The notes beneath the pieces are model-generated. The model was not told the origin of the DNA. It did no database searches and saw only the letters and a list, made by a program, of their open reading frames with translations. DNA of 64,000 nucleotides from Rubrivivax sp. (lineage in GTDB: Bacteria; Pseudomonadota; Gammaproteobacteria; Burkholderiales; Burkholderiaceae_C). Below, piece after piece: positions 1-7,804 of this stretch. Numbering within the stretch: the first letter of the stretch is position 1; every line of letters begins with the position of its first letter. The stretch is taken from the NCBI GenBank assembly GCA_016719535.1, contig JADJYX010000041.1:310001-374000 (forward strand), written 5' to 3'. The position numbers and the translations under genes were made by a program.

Positions 1-75
1 CGCGGGCGCAGGCCGCTGGCGGGATGCCCGCAGCGGGTGGCACACTGCGCCATCCCCTGCACGCCAGTCGATCCG

Positions 76-1140
76 ATGAACCCAGCCGTCCCGGTGCATC
101 GAAGCCGCCGCCGCGCCGGCGCTGCCATCGCCGCGATGGCGCTGCTGGGCGCCGCGGCGCGCGCGGCCCCGGCACGCGCCCCGGTGGCGTCGCCGCATGC
201 GATCGACATCCCGCGCTGGTTTACCGAGAGCTTCCTCGACTTCCCGGACGAGGTCGCCGAGGCGGCCCGCGCCGGCAAGCGCGTGCTCGTCTATTTCGGC
301 CAGGACGGCTGCCCCTACTGCAAGGCGCTGATGCAGGCCAATTTCGGCACCAGCCCGGCGGCCCAGCGCATCACCGCCAAGACCCGGCAGCACTTCGTCG
401 CCATCGCCATCAACCTGTGGGGCGACCGCGAGGTGCAATGGCTCGACGGCACCCGGGGCACCGAGAAGCAGCTGGCCGCGAAGCTGGCGGTGCAGTTCAC
501 GCCGACGCTGTTCTTCCTCGAGACCGACGGCCGCGTGGTGCTGAGGCTCGACGGCTACCAGCCGCCGGAGCGCTTCGGGCCCATCGTCGACTGGGTGGCC
601 GACCGCCACGACCGGCGCGAATCGCTGGCCGAATACCTGGCGCGCCTGGACACCTCGACGCCGGCGACGCCTGCCCCGCGGGGCGACTACCTGATGCGCG
701 ACCCGTCCGCGCTGACGCGCCGGGCCGGCGGCAAGCCGCTGGCCGTGCTGTTCGAGTCCGACCGCTGCGCGCCCTGCGGCGAACTGCACGGCGACGCCTT
801 CCGGCGCCCGACGCTGAAGCCGCTGCTGGCGCGCTTCGACATCGCACGGCTGGTGCCGGGCCGGCCGTCGCGGCTGACCGCCCCCGGCGGTGCAGTGGTC
901 GATGCCCAGGCCTTCGCACGCGACCTGCGCATCACGCTGTACCCGACCGTCGTCTTCTTCGACCCCAGCGGGCGCGAAGTCTTCCGTTTCGACGGCTACA
1001 TGCGCCCCTTCCACGTCGAGAGCGCCTTCGACTATGTGGCCAGCGGCGAATACCGGCGCGAGCCGCAGTTCCAGCGCTTCGTGCAGGCGCGGGCCGAGCG
1101 GCTGCGGGCCGCAGGCCGGCCGGTGGATCTCTGGAAATAG
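76..1140 (+). CDS. Exported protein with two thioredoxin-like domains
   Basis: A 354-residue protein with a basic, then alanine-rich hydrophobic N-terminus (about residues 9-32) that looks like a signal peptide, so it probably acts in the periplasm. Two thioredoxin folds follow. The first has CPYC at residues 79-82 and the cis-proline segment FTPTLFF near 141. The second has CAPC at 231-234 and LYPTVVFF near 288. Family knowledge suggests a thiol:disulfide reductase of the SoxW/DsbD-gamma type; the substrate is unknown. The ATG at 76 is preferred to the in-frame ATG at 37 because the signal-like stretch then lies at the very N-terminus; no clear Shine-Dalgarno separates them. It converges with the antiporter gene, leaving 21 bases between stops. 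Confidence 0.8.
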   Translation: MNPAVPVHRSRRRAGAAIAAMALLGAAARAAPARAPVASPHAIDIPRWFTESFLDFPDEVAEAARAGKRVLVYFGQDGCPYCKALMQANFGTSPAAQRITAKTRQHFVAIAINLWGDREVQWLDGTRGTEKQLAAKLAVQFTPTLFFLETDGRVVLRLDGYQPPERFGPIVDWVADRHDRRESLAEYLARLDTSTPATPAPRGDYLMRDPSALTRRAGGKPLAVLFESDRCAPCGELHGDAFRRPTLKPLLARFDIARLVPGRPSRLTAPGGAVVDAQAFARDLRITLYPTVVFFDPSGREVFRFDGYMRPFHVESAFDYVASGEYRREPQFQRFVQARAERLRAAGRPVDLWK

Positions 1141-1161
1141 GCGCACGCCCGGGCCGGGCGG

Positions 1162-2355
1162 TCAAGGCCGGGCCACCTCACCCAGCCGGCGCAGCATCGG
1201 CGTCACCACCGGCACCGTCAGCATGGTGCTGGCCACCGCCATCAGCAGCAGCGCGGTGAAGGTGGCGCTGGTGATCACGCCCTTGTCGAGCAGGATATTG
1301 GCGAAGATGATCATGATCAGCGCCTTGGTCTGCAGCAGCCAGCCGATCAGCGAGGCCTCGCCGCGCGGCCAGCCCAGCAGCCGCCCGGCCAGGTGGGCGC
1401 CGGCCAGCTTGCCCACCACCGCCGCGGCCAGCAGCCAGGCGGCGGCCACGAAGACCGCCACGCCGCCCCTGTCCCACTGCGTGCGCAGCCCGGTGCTGAG
1501 GAAGAAGACCGGCATCATCACCAGCAGCACATGGTGGCGCAGCAGGTCCAGCTGCTCCTGCTCGAACCAGTCGGCGTCCATCACCGCGCCGGCCAGGAAG
1601 GCGCCCACCATGAAGTGCAGGCCGGCCCAGTCGGCGGCCAGCGCGCAGGCGGCCAGCCAGATCAGCGCCACGTACCAGCGGTCGGCCTCGGCAAGGCGGC
1701 GCATCAGCCGGCGGAAGGCCCAGCCGATGATCACGAAGGCGAGCAGGAAGCCGAGCTGCCGGCCGACGCGTGTCCAGTCCAGCAGGATCAGCGCCAGCAC
1801 GCCCCAGATGGCGATGTCGTCGAGGCTGGCATAACGCAGGATGCGCTGGCCCAGCGGCTGGCGCAGGATGGCCAGCTTCTCCATCAGCAGGATCAGGATG
1901 GGCAGCGCCGTCACCGCGCAGGCCATGCCGACGCCCAGCACGAACTGCCAGCCTTGTGCGCTGGCACCGATCCAGCCCGGCGTGGCCAGCATCACCGCCG
2001 CGGCGATGCAGCCCAGCCCCAGCGGCATCACCAGCGCCAGGCCGGCGGTGACCGCGGTCTCGCCGCGGTGCCGCCAGGCCTGACGCAGATCGAGCTCGAT
2101 GCCGGCGATGCACACGAACAGCATCACCGCCCACCAGGCCACGCCGTTGAGCGACTGCACCACCGCCGGCGTGAAGACGAATTCGTAATACGCCGGGAAG
2201 GCCGCGCCCAGCACCCCCGGGCCGAGCAGGATGCCGCCGATGATCTGCACCACCACCAGCGGCGCCACATAGTCGGTGCGCGCCAGCCGCCACACCAGCC
2301 AGGGGATGCTGAAGATGATCAGCATCGCGATCAGGTAGATCTCGGTCGTGGTCAT
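1162..2355 (-). CDS. Cation:proton antiporter (CPA2/Na+/H+ exchanger family)
   Basis: A 397-residue polytopic membrane protein, hydrophobic almost throughout, with about 11-12 predicted helices and the layout of the sodium/hydrogen exchanger family (PF00999). Visible family-like segments are GGILLGPGVLG near the N-terminus and the conserved-type helix HFMVGAFLAGAVMDADW in the second half. It is expected to exchange a monovalent cation for protons across the inner membrane; ion specificity cannot be read from the sequence. It lacks the C-terminal TrkA-N domain of KefB/C, so it is a short antiporter. It lies 79 bases downstream of the betaine-type transporter gene on the same strand, and the pair may serve osmotic or pH homeostasis (inference). 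Confidence 0.85.
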   Translation of the reverse strand: MTTTEIYLIAMLIIFSIPWLVWRLARTDYVAPLVVVQIIGGILLGPGVLGAAFPAYYEFVFTPAVVQSLNGVAWWAVMLFVCIAGIELDLRQAWRHRGETAVTAGLALVMPLGLGCIAAAVMLATPGWIGASAQGWQFVLGVGMACAVTALPILILLMEKLAILRQPLGQRILRYASLDDIAIWGVLALILLDWTRVGRQLGFLLAFVIIGWAFRRLMRRLAEADRWYVALIWLAACALAADWAGLHFMVGAFLAGAVMDADWFEQEQLDLLRHHVLLVMMPVFFLSTGLRTQWDRGGVAVFVAAAWLLAAAVVGKLAGAHLAGRLLGWPRGEASLIGWLLQTKALIMIIFANILLDKGVITSATFTALLLMAVASTMLTVPVVTPMLRRLGEVARP

Positions 2356-2434
2356 GCGGCAGCGGGCGGCGCCTCGGGGGGCGCGGGTCGATCCTCGAGG
2401 CCGCGCAGTGTGCCAGCGTCGCGGCCGTCGCCCT

Positions 2435-3937
2435 TCAGGGCCGGCGCAGGCGGCGCAGCCAGAGCGCGAACAGGCCTTCGGCCAGCAGCGCCAGGAGTGC
2501 CGCGGGCAGGGCGCCGGCGAGCATCAGCGCGCGGTCGTTGATCGCCAGCCCGGTGACGATGCGCTCGCCGAAGCCGCCGGCACCGATGAAGGCGGCAATC
2601 GTCGCCGTGCCCACCGCCCAGCTGGTGGCCGTGCGCATGCCGGTCACGATCACCGGCAGCGCCAGCGGCAGCTCCACCAGCCACAGCTGCTGCCAGCGGC
2701 GCAGGCCGAGCGCGCGCGCCGCGTCCTTCAGCCCGGTGGGCACGCCGGCCAGCCCGGCGCCGGTGTTGTGCAGGATGGGCAGCAGCGCATAGAGCGTCAG
2801 CGCCAGCAGCGCCGGTGCGGTGCCGATGCGACCCAGCAGCCCGATGGCCACCGCCAGCAGCGCCAGCGCCGGCACCGTCTGCAGCACGCCGGCGGTGCCC
2901 AGCAGCAGCGCGCGTGCGCCGGCATGCGCCGAGGCCGCCACCGCCAGCGGCACGCCCAGCACGGTGGCCAGCGCCACTGCCGCCACCACCAGGCCGACAT
3001 GCTGCAGCGCCAGCCGCGGCAGGTCGGGCCCCAGCAGGCGGTCGACAAAGCCCTGCCCCGCGGCCGCGGCGCCGGTGCCGGTGCCGCCACGGCGATATTC
3101 GCGCACGATGGCGTCGAAGCCCAGCTGGTCGATCTCGGCACGCGCATTCAGCCGCACCATCGTCGCTTCGTCGATCGTTCCGGCCAGCGCCTGCAGGGCG
3201 CGCCAGGCGGCCGGGTGGCGCTGCGGCAGGTCCAGCCGGTACAGCAGCACCGCGTCGTAGCGCGGAAAGTGCGCACGGTCGTCGACCAGCACGCGCAGCC
3301 GGCGGTGGCCGATCTGCGCATCGGTGGTGTAGATGTCGATGGCGTCGACCTGGCCGCCGGCCAGCGCGTCGTAGGCCAGGCCATGCTCCAGCCCCTGCGG
3401 GCGCTGCGGCAGCACATAGACGCGCGCCAGCCCGGGCCAGCCGTCGGCGCGGCCGATAAATTCGTGGCTCAGGCCCAGGCGCAGGTCCGGGTGGCGCGCC
3501 AGGTCCGACAGCGTTCGGATGCCCCGCTGCGTGGCCACCTCGTCGCGCATGGCCAGCGCATAACCGTTGTTGAAGCCCAGCGGCACGTCCACCCCCAGGC
3601 CCAGCGGCGCCAGCCGTTCGCGCAGCGCGGCCAGCGTGGTGGCCTGCGGGTCCTTCAGGATCTCCAGCGCGATGGTGCCGGTGTATTCGGGGTAGACGTC
3701 GATGGCGCCGCTGCGCAGCGCCTCGTAGGTGATGGCGGTATTGCCGAGCCCGGCCTTGAGCTCCACCGGGCCGTGGGGGCGCGCCGTCTGCGCCAGCAGT
3801 TCGGCCAGGATATAGGCCTCGGTGAAGCGCTTGGAGCCGATGCGCAGCGGATCGCCATCGGCACGTGCGGCAGCGCCGAGGGCCATGCACGCCAGCGCGG
3901 CGACCAGGCACAGCAGGCGCCGGCAGAGGATGCTCAT
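2435..3937 (-). CDS. Fused ABC substrate-binding protein and permease, glycine betaine/choline (OpuC) type
   Basis: A 500-residue protein with a signal peptide (residues 1-23). It continues with an OpuAC-type solute-binding domain (about 25-285; motifs IGSKRFTEAYILAE and YPEYTGTIALEILKD) and a BPD-type permease domain (about 300-498). The permease part has the EAA-like cytoplasmic loop GLKDAARALGLRR and several membrane helices. The order binding protein then permease is a known fusion in this family, which imports glycine betaine, carnitine or choline. The ATG at 3937 gives a clean signal peptide; upstream in-frame starts add a long unrelated stretch. No ATP-binding subunit lies next to it: the upstream gene is a urtA remnant and the downstream one an antiporter. 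Confidence 0.85.
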   Translation of the reverse strand: MSILCRRLLCLVAALACMALGAAARADGDPLRIGSKRFTEAYILAELLAQTARPHGPVELKAGLGNTAITYEALRSGAIDVYPEYTGTIALEILKDPQATTLAALRERLAPLGLGVDVPLGFNNGYALAMRDEVATQRGIRTLSDLARHPDLRLGLSHEFIGRADGWPGLARVYVLPQRPQGLEHGLAYDALAGGQVDAIDIYTTDAQIGHRRLRVLVDDRAHFPRYDAVLLYRLDLPQRHPAAWRALQALAGTIDEATMVRLNARAEIDQLGFDAIVREYRRGGTGTGAAAAGQGFVDRLLGPDLPRLALQHVGLVVAAVALATVLGVPLAVAASAHAGARALLLGTAGVLQTVPALALLAVAIGLLGRIGTAPALLALTLYALLPILHNTGAGLAGVPTGLKDAARALGLRRWQQLWLVELPLALPVIVTGMRTATSWAVGTATIAAFIGAGGFGERIVTGLAINDRALMLAGALPAALLALLAEGLFALWLRRLRRP

Positions 3938-4069
3938 GCGGCGAGCTTCCCCGAACGCGGGTCTGCGGTCAATCGGCTGCAGGACCTGCACCGGCTGCGC
4001 CATCTGTCGCATGGGCAGCGAACGGTGTGATCCCGCCAGCGTTCGATCGACCTGCCAGGAAACCCCCGC

Positions 4070-4541
4070 ATGACATCCCGCCGCTTCACGCTCCAGCCGC
4101 TCGCCGCCGCCACACTGGCGGCCCTGGGCCTGGGCACCGCCCACGCCCAGGCCACCATCAAGGTCGGCGTGCTGCATGCGCTGCCGGGCACGATGGCCAT
4201 CAGCGAGGCCGTGCGCAAGGACGTGGCGCCGATCGTTTGCCGCCGAGGGCAAGCAGACCGCCGTCGTCGGCACCCTCAACGACGCTTCGAACCTGCCCTT
4301 CCGCAAGGAACTGGGCAACCAGGGCCTGAAGGCGACCGACGTGCCGGTGGTGGCCTTCCGCGTGGGTGAGGAGGCGCTGCGCGGCGTCGATGCCAGGCCG
4401 CTGACCAACGACTCGATGGAGGCCGCCGACATCGGCATCATGTTGTGGCAGCAGGCGATCGGGGCCCAGCCGTGGAGCCCCTTCATCCCCGAGAACAAGG
4501 GCAAGAAGGACGAGCCGCGCTGGGTGGCGGCGAAGCAGTGA
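4070..4541 (+). pseudogene. urtA: Urea ABC transporter substrate-binding protein remnant
   Basis: The start is intact: signal peptide, then ATIKVGVLHALPGTMAISEA, which matches the mature N-terminus of UrtA. After VRKDV the frame breaks near 4236 and the reading jumps to another frame giving GKQTAVVGTLNDASNLPF, KELGNQGLKATDVPVVAF and VGEEALRGVDARPL, all recognisable from the middle of UrtA. It then goes directly to TNDSMEAADIGIMLW and to a short C-terminus ending at 4541. Full UrtA is about 400-430 residues, so roughly two thirds is missing in at least two or three internal deletions, while both ends remain. It cannot encode a working binding protein. Fragments of urtB, urtC and urtD follow at 6131-6546. 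Confidence 0.8.
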
Positions 4542-4826
4542 GCCCGGCGAGGCTGCCTGCACGATGAGCTGGCAGGCCAGCGACAGCGTGCGCGGGCTGC
4601 CGGCCAGCACCTGGGCCACGGCCATGATCTGCTCGGTCAGGCCGGGGTCGTCGGACGGGAAGGACTCGAAGCAGCGAATCCTGGCGTACACGCAGTCATG
4701 GCCAACGCCAAGCCAGCCACGATTCGCTTCAATCCCGATGAACAGCGCGACGCGCTCGATGGGGCCCCTCGGGTCTTCCCCCGTGCCGTCCCGCCACGAG
4801 CAGGGGCGCGACCCCTGCTCGCGCCC
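4542..4826. other. Gene-poor stretch with possible relic coding sequence
   Basis: No intact gene is visible between the urtA remnant and the toxin gene. On the minus strand at about 4600-4745 a reading frame contains the short run VYARIRCFESFP. It faintly recalls the C-terminal region of some DNA methyltransferases of restriction systems (XRCFxxFPFP). The resemblance is too short to call a gene. On the plus strand a short frame starts at 4698 and is not recognised. Confidence 0.3.
4797..4821 (-). terminator. Hairpin just after the toxin gene
   Basis: CGAGCAGGGG and CCCCTGCTCG form a perfect 10-bp stem with a 5-base loop (CGCGA). It begins 5 bases downstream of the toxin stop codon when read on the minus strand. 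There is no T-run, so it is either a weak intrinsic terminator or a 3' end stabiliser. Confidence 0.45.
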
Positions 4827-5594
4827 CTACCGATCGCGCTCCAGATCCCGGGCCGCCTTGACGATGGGCTTGGCCCAGGCCGGTGTGCGCTGCAGGTCCG
4901 CCAGGGTCAGCGAAAACTCCACCACGCCGCGTTGCAGGTGCAAGACGAGCCGAGGGTCCTTCACCGCCTGGCCGGTCCGGGCCTCGACGCTGTTGTCGAA
5001 GGCCCGCAGTTCGTGCAGGTGAGGCAGCCCTTCGATCAGATGCAGCGGCGCCTTGATCCAGCGCTCGCGGATCCTGGGTTCGGGGATGGCATGGCCGCCG
5101 GCCGCCACCCGCTTGGCCACGCGGGCGATGTGTTGCTCGGCAGACGACAGGCCGCAGAACCACACCAGCACATCGTGCGTGCTCGAAGCCGCTGCAATTC
5201 TCTGCGCCATCGTGGCGCCACCCAAGGTCGTCTCGAAGGCGTGGCTGTGGCCCGCAGCCACGGCCTGGTCGAGCAAGTCCAGGCCATGTTGCCAGGCCAG
5301 TGCATTGGCCCGGGCCAGGGGCAGGCCGACCTGCTCGATCAGCAGGCGTGAATAGGTGTCGGGGTTGAACCAGGTCAGCCCCAGGCGGCGCAGCATCACG
5401 TTGCCGCCGATGGAGCTCTTGCCCGCACCATTGACGCCGGCCAGCACGAGCAGCACGGGCCTCGACGCGTCGGCCCCCGCCCCCGCCCCCGCCCCCGCTC
5501 TCGCTTTCGCCCGGGCTGCCGCAGGCCCGGCGGGCGTTGGACGCGGCTGGTTCGCCGGCCGCCTGGCAGGGACTGCGGATCGCTTGCCGGCCAT
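4827..5594 (-). CDS. Zeta-toxin-like P-loop kinase
   Basis: A 255-residue protein of the zeta toxin/AAA_33 type. After a low-complexity Ala/Gly/Pro leader (residues 1-43) comes VLLVLAGVNGAGKSS, a Walker A P-loop. It is followed by FNPDTYSRLL and HAFETTLGG, both typical of zeta-like kinases, where the FNPD and ETT segments contact substrate. Family members phosphorylate UDP-N-acetylglucosamine or other small molecules and act in the cytoplasm. The gene is 23 bases downstream of a Phd/YefM-like gene on the same strand, so the two look like a toxin-antitoxin operon. The Ala-Gly leader is encoded by four perfect GCCCCC units (5473-5496), a linker that could vary in length without changing frame. 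It lies inside the decayed urt operon. Confidence 0.8.
   Translation of the reverse strand: MAGKRSAVPARRPANQPRPTPAGPAAARAKARAGAGAGAGADASRPVLLVLAGVNGAGKSSIGGNVMLRRLGLTWFNPDTYSRLLIEQVGLPLARANALAWQHGLDLLDQAVAAGHSHAFETTLGGATMAQRIAAASSTHDVLVWFCGLSSAEQHIARVAKRVAAGGHAIPEPRIRERWIKAPLHLIEGLPHLHELRAFDNSVEARTGQAVKDPRLVLHLQRGVVEFSLTLADLQRTPAWAKPIVKAARDLERDR
5473..5496. repeat. Hexanucleotide tandem repeat inside the toxin gene
   Basis: Four perfect copies of GCCCCC, with degenerate copies on the right. Read on the minus strand they encode alternating Ala and Gly in the leader of the zeta-like protein, before the P-loop. The unit is six bases, so copy-number change would lengthen or shorten the linker by two residues and not shift the frame. 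Confidence 0.8.
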
Positions 5595-5617
5595 CGGGTG
5601 ATGGGCTGATCGGCAGC

Positions 5618-5983
5618 TCAGTAACTGCGGCCCGCGATCACCTTGCCCTTCAGCACCAGTGGCGCGCCGAAGGCCCGCCGCAGCCGGCTGCCGGCGTCGG
5701 CCTGCTTCAGCACGGCCAAATCGGCATCAAAGGCCTGGCTCAGCGCCTGCAGCTTGCGCTCCTGGTCGCGCAGGGCGCTCTCGGCCAACTCGCTGAGCCG
5801 CCGGAATTCCTGCAGCGACAAGATCACCGCCTCGGGCTGGTCATGGTTGGTCATGAGCAGCGTGCCGGCCGCACCGACGCGCTTCATCACGCCCCGCCAA
5901 CCTTCTCGTTTGACGTCCGAAACGGGTTTGCGCTGCAGGTGCTCGAGCCCGGTCTCGGCGGCATGCGAACCAGTGGCGGCCAT
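5618..5983 (-). CDS. Phd/YefM-family antitoxin-like protein
   Basis: A 121-residue protein. Residues about 35-65 (VMKRVGAAGTLLMTNHDQPE followed by AVILSLQEFRRL) match the core of the Phd/YefM antitoxin fold: a small N-terminal DNA-binding domain that represses its own operon. The C-terminal half is a charged helix (LRDQERKLQALSQAFDADLA) expected to bind and block the toxin. The ATG at 5983 is chosen because GGAG lies six bases upstream; an in-frame start at 6028 lacks such a site. It is the first gene of a two-gene unit with the zeta-like kinase. A palindrome in an AT-rich patch 60-75 bases upstream is a plausible autoregulatory operator. Confidence 0.75.
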   Translation of the reverse strand: MAATGSHAAETGLEHLQRKPVSDVKREGWRGVMKRVGAAGTLLMTNHDQPEAVILSLQEFRRLSELAESALRDQERKLQALSQAFDADLAVLKQADAGSRLRRAFGAPLVLKGKVIAGRSY

Positions 5984-6041
5984 GAGGGACTCCGCGGAAA
6001 GGTGAATGGCGCCCGAGCGTAGGCCCATTGAAACCCATAGG

Positions 6042-6058
6042 CAAATTGATCCAATTTG
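6042..6058. promoter_or_regulatory. Palindromic operator candidate of the toxin-antitoxin unit
   Basis: CAAATTG-ATC-CAATTTG is a perfect 7-bp inverted repeat with a 3-base spacer, in a locally AT-rich patch (about 6025-6070) that stands out from the GC-rich surroundings. It lies 60-75 bases upstream of the antitoxin start. A half copy (TTGATCC) recurs at 6063-6069. Phd-type antitoxins bind short palindromes of this kind; binding here is inferred. Confidence 0.5.
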
Positions 6059-6130
6059 GCCTTATTGATCCCAGCGGGTCGACAGCCGCCCACGCTTTCG
6101 GGCAGCGCCGGCAGGGCGCAGGGTTCGGTG

Positions 6131-6463
6131 ATGAAGGGCTGGCGTCTGGCCCTTCGCTGCCCCTGTCCTTGCGCTGACGCCCGAGTTCACCGGCCGCATC
6201 GCATCCAGCGACAGCGACGAGCGCATCGCCGCGCTGGCCGAGGCGGTGGCCGCGGCACGCTGATCGGGCCCATCGTCGGCGCCTTTTTCGTCAACGGCGC
6301 CAAGAGCTGGTTCACGGTCGCCTTCCCCGAGTTCTGGCTGTTCTTCCTGGGCGCGCTGTTCATCGCGGTGACGCTGTTCCTGCCGAACGGGGTCATCGGC
6401 TTGCTGCGCAAGCCGGGGTGCATCATCGGCCTGATCGAGCGCCGCCAGGGCGATCGGTCATGA
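6131..6463 (+). pseudogene. Fused remnants of urea permease genes urtB (start) and urtC (end)
   Basis: A start codon at 6131 opens a signal-peptide-like stretch. In a shifted frame this continues as LTPEFTGRIASSDSDERIAA (from 6174), which resembles the periplasmic N-terminal region of UrtB with its repeated aspartate and alanine pattern. The urtB frame ends by about 6260. The sequence then runs, again in another frame, into GTLIGPIVGAFFVNGAKSWF and FPEFWLFFLGALFIAVTLFL, the last transmembrane part and C-terminus of UrtC, stopping at 6463. Normal UrtB plus UrtC total about 900 residues; about 110 remain. The deletion fuses the beginning of one permease gene to the end of the next. The stop overlaps the next start as ATGA, as in an intact operon. 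Confidence 0.7.
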
Positions 6464-6546
6464 CGCCCGACCTGTTCGAGGACGGCGCCGAGCGGGTGGC
6501 CCGATTCAAGGCGAGGCCGGCCAACCCGCGCCGCGGATTCAGCGCA
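6460..6546 (+). pseudogene. urtD: Probable 5' stub of the urea transporter ATPase gene
   Basis: An ATG at 6460 overlaps the urtC stop by four bases, the usual coupling in urt operons, and opens MTPDLFEDGAERVARFK. Only about 29 codons remain before the converging YceI gene begins at 6546. No Walker A motif is present, so nothing functional is left. The identity rests on position after urtC, not on sequence similarity, and is an inference. Confidence 0.4.
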
Positions 6547-7116
6547 TCACTGCTTGACGGCCTCGACCTGGACGATCACCCGGGTGTCGTCGGCCACGCC
6601 CATCTGCAGGCCCCAGTTGACGCCATGCAGGCTGCGCTTGACGGTGGCCTCGAAGTCGCCGCCGCAGACCTCGCGCTTGAGCATCGGGTGGTCGAAGCAG
6701 TTGTAGCGCACGGCCTTCAGCGTGAGGGGCGCGGTCTTGCCGCGCAGCGTCAGCTGGCCGCTCACTTCCTTGACCTTGTCACCGTCGAAGACGAACTGCT
6801 CGCCGACGAATCGGGCCGTCGGGTGGTTGGCGACGTCGAAGAAATCGGCCCCCTTGAGGTGGCCGTCGAAGGGTGCGACGCCGGTGCTGATGCCAGTCAT
6901 GTCGAGGGTCAGGTCGACCTTGCCGGTCTTGGCGACCTTGTCGATGACCACGGTGCCGCTGTTCTTGCCGAAGCGGCCCCGGTTGGTGGAGGTGCCGAAA
7001 TGCAGCGCCTCGAAGGTGGCGAAGGTGTGCGTCGGGTCGATGGCATAGGTGGCCGGCGCGGCCTGGGCCAGCGTGGCGGTGGCGGCGAGGGCGGCGAGGG
7101 CGATCAGCTTGTGCAT
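6547..7116 (-). CDS. YceI-family periplasmic protein
   Basis: A 189-residue protein with a signal peptide (residues 1-19, ending AQA). The mature part starts ATYAIDPTHTFATFEALHFG and has the YceI lipocalin-like pattern, including GRFGKNSGTVVIDK, HPTARFVGE and a C-terminal VIVQVEAVKQ. YceI proteins bind long isoprenoid or quinone-like lipids in a beta-barrel in the periplasm. Two cysteines (in YNCFDHP and EVCGG) may form a disulfide. It is the last gene of a three-gene minus-strand unit: cytochrome b561, a second YceI protein 53 bases upstream, and this gene. The ATG at 7116 gives the signal peptide directly. Confidence 0.9.
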   Translation of the reverse strand: MHKLIALAALAATATLAQAAPATYAIDPTHTFATFEALHFGTSTNRGRFGKNSGTVVIDKVAKTGKVDLTLDMTGISTGVAPFDGHLKGADFFDVANHPTARFVGEQFVFDGDKVKEVSGQLTLRGKTAPLTLKAVRYNCFDHPMLKREVCGGDFEATVKRSLHGVNWGLQMGVADDTRVIVQVEAVKQ

Positions 7117-7169
7117 GATGTCTTTCGGGACGGGTTGAGGGATGGAGGGATCTGCGGGGAAGGGGGGCA

Positions 7170-7781
7170 TCAGAGCGGCCCGAGGCCGGTCAGCGCGAGC
7201 TTGAAGCGCACCTGCACGTCGTCGGCGACCATCGAGGTGTCGGCCCACTCGCCTTCGCCGACCTTGAAGGCCAGGCGCTTGATCGTGAAGCTGCCGCTGG
7301 CGGTGCTGCCGGCGCCCGACTGCGTGACCTGCACGGGCACGACCACGGGCTGCGTGGCGCCCTTGATCGTCAGCTGGCCGGCCACCTCGAAGCGGCCGCC
7401 ACCCAGCGCCTTGATGGCGCTCGACTGGAAGCTGGCCTGCGGAAATCTGGCCACGTTCAGCCACACCGGCTTGGGCACCTCGGCATCGGTCTCGGCGGCA
7501 CCGAAGCGCGCGCTGCCGGTGTCGATGGTGAAGGCCACGCGGCCGCTTTCGGGCTTCTTCGGGTCGAGCGCGATCTGCGCGCTGAATTTGCCGAACTTGC
7601 CTTCCACCGGCACGCCCATCTGGCGCGTGACGAAGGCGATCTCGCTGCCGGCGGCCTGCAGCCGTGCGGCGGCCGGTGCCGCAGCAGGGGCCGCCGGCTT
7701 GGGCTGCGCCATCACGGGCAGCGTCAGCGCCGACAGCAGGGCCACGGCCACGGTGAGGGTAAAACGGGTGCATGCACTCAT
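7170..7781 (-). CDS. YceI-family periplasmic protein (second copy)
   Basis: A 203-residue protein with a signal peptide (residues 1-25, ending VMA) and a short Pro/Ala linker. A YceI domain follows from about residue 43: GSEIAFVTRQMGVPVEGKFG, FTIDTGS, FPQASFQSSAIK and a C-terminal VRFKLALTGLGPL. It has diverged strongly from its downstream neighbour, so this is an old duplication. It lies 23 bases after the cytochrome b561 gene and 53 before the other YceI gene. YceI-b561 pairing is a known arrangement, and lipid/quinone binding coupled to a membrane redox protein is the expected theme. Confidence 0.9.
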   Translation of the reverse strand: MSACTRFTLTVAVALLSALTLPVMAQPKPAAPAAAPAAARLQAAGSEIAFVTRQMGVPVEGKFGKFSAQIALDPKKPESGRVAFTIDTGSARFGAAETDAEVPKPVWLNVARFPQASFQSSAIKALGGGRFEVAGQLTIKGATQPVVVPVQVTQSGAGSTASGSFTIKRLAFKVGEGEWADTSMVADDVQVRFKLALTGLGPL

Positions 7782-7804
7782 GGTGGATTCCGATCGACAG
7801 GTTG

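Noticed and set aside
4600..4745. Possible DNA methyltransferase fragment on the minus strand
   Set aside because: Only about a dozen residues resemble the RCFxxFPFP region. Too short to assign, and no restriction gene is nearby.
5473..5510. GC-rich repeat considered as a CRISPR-like or phase-variable tract
   Set aside because: The unit is six bases without spacers, so it is neither a CRISPR array nor able to switch the frame.
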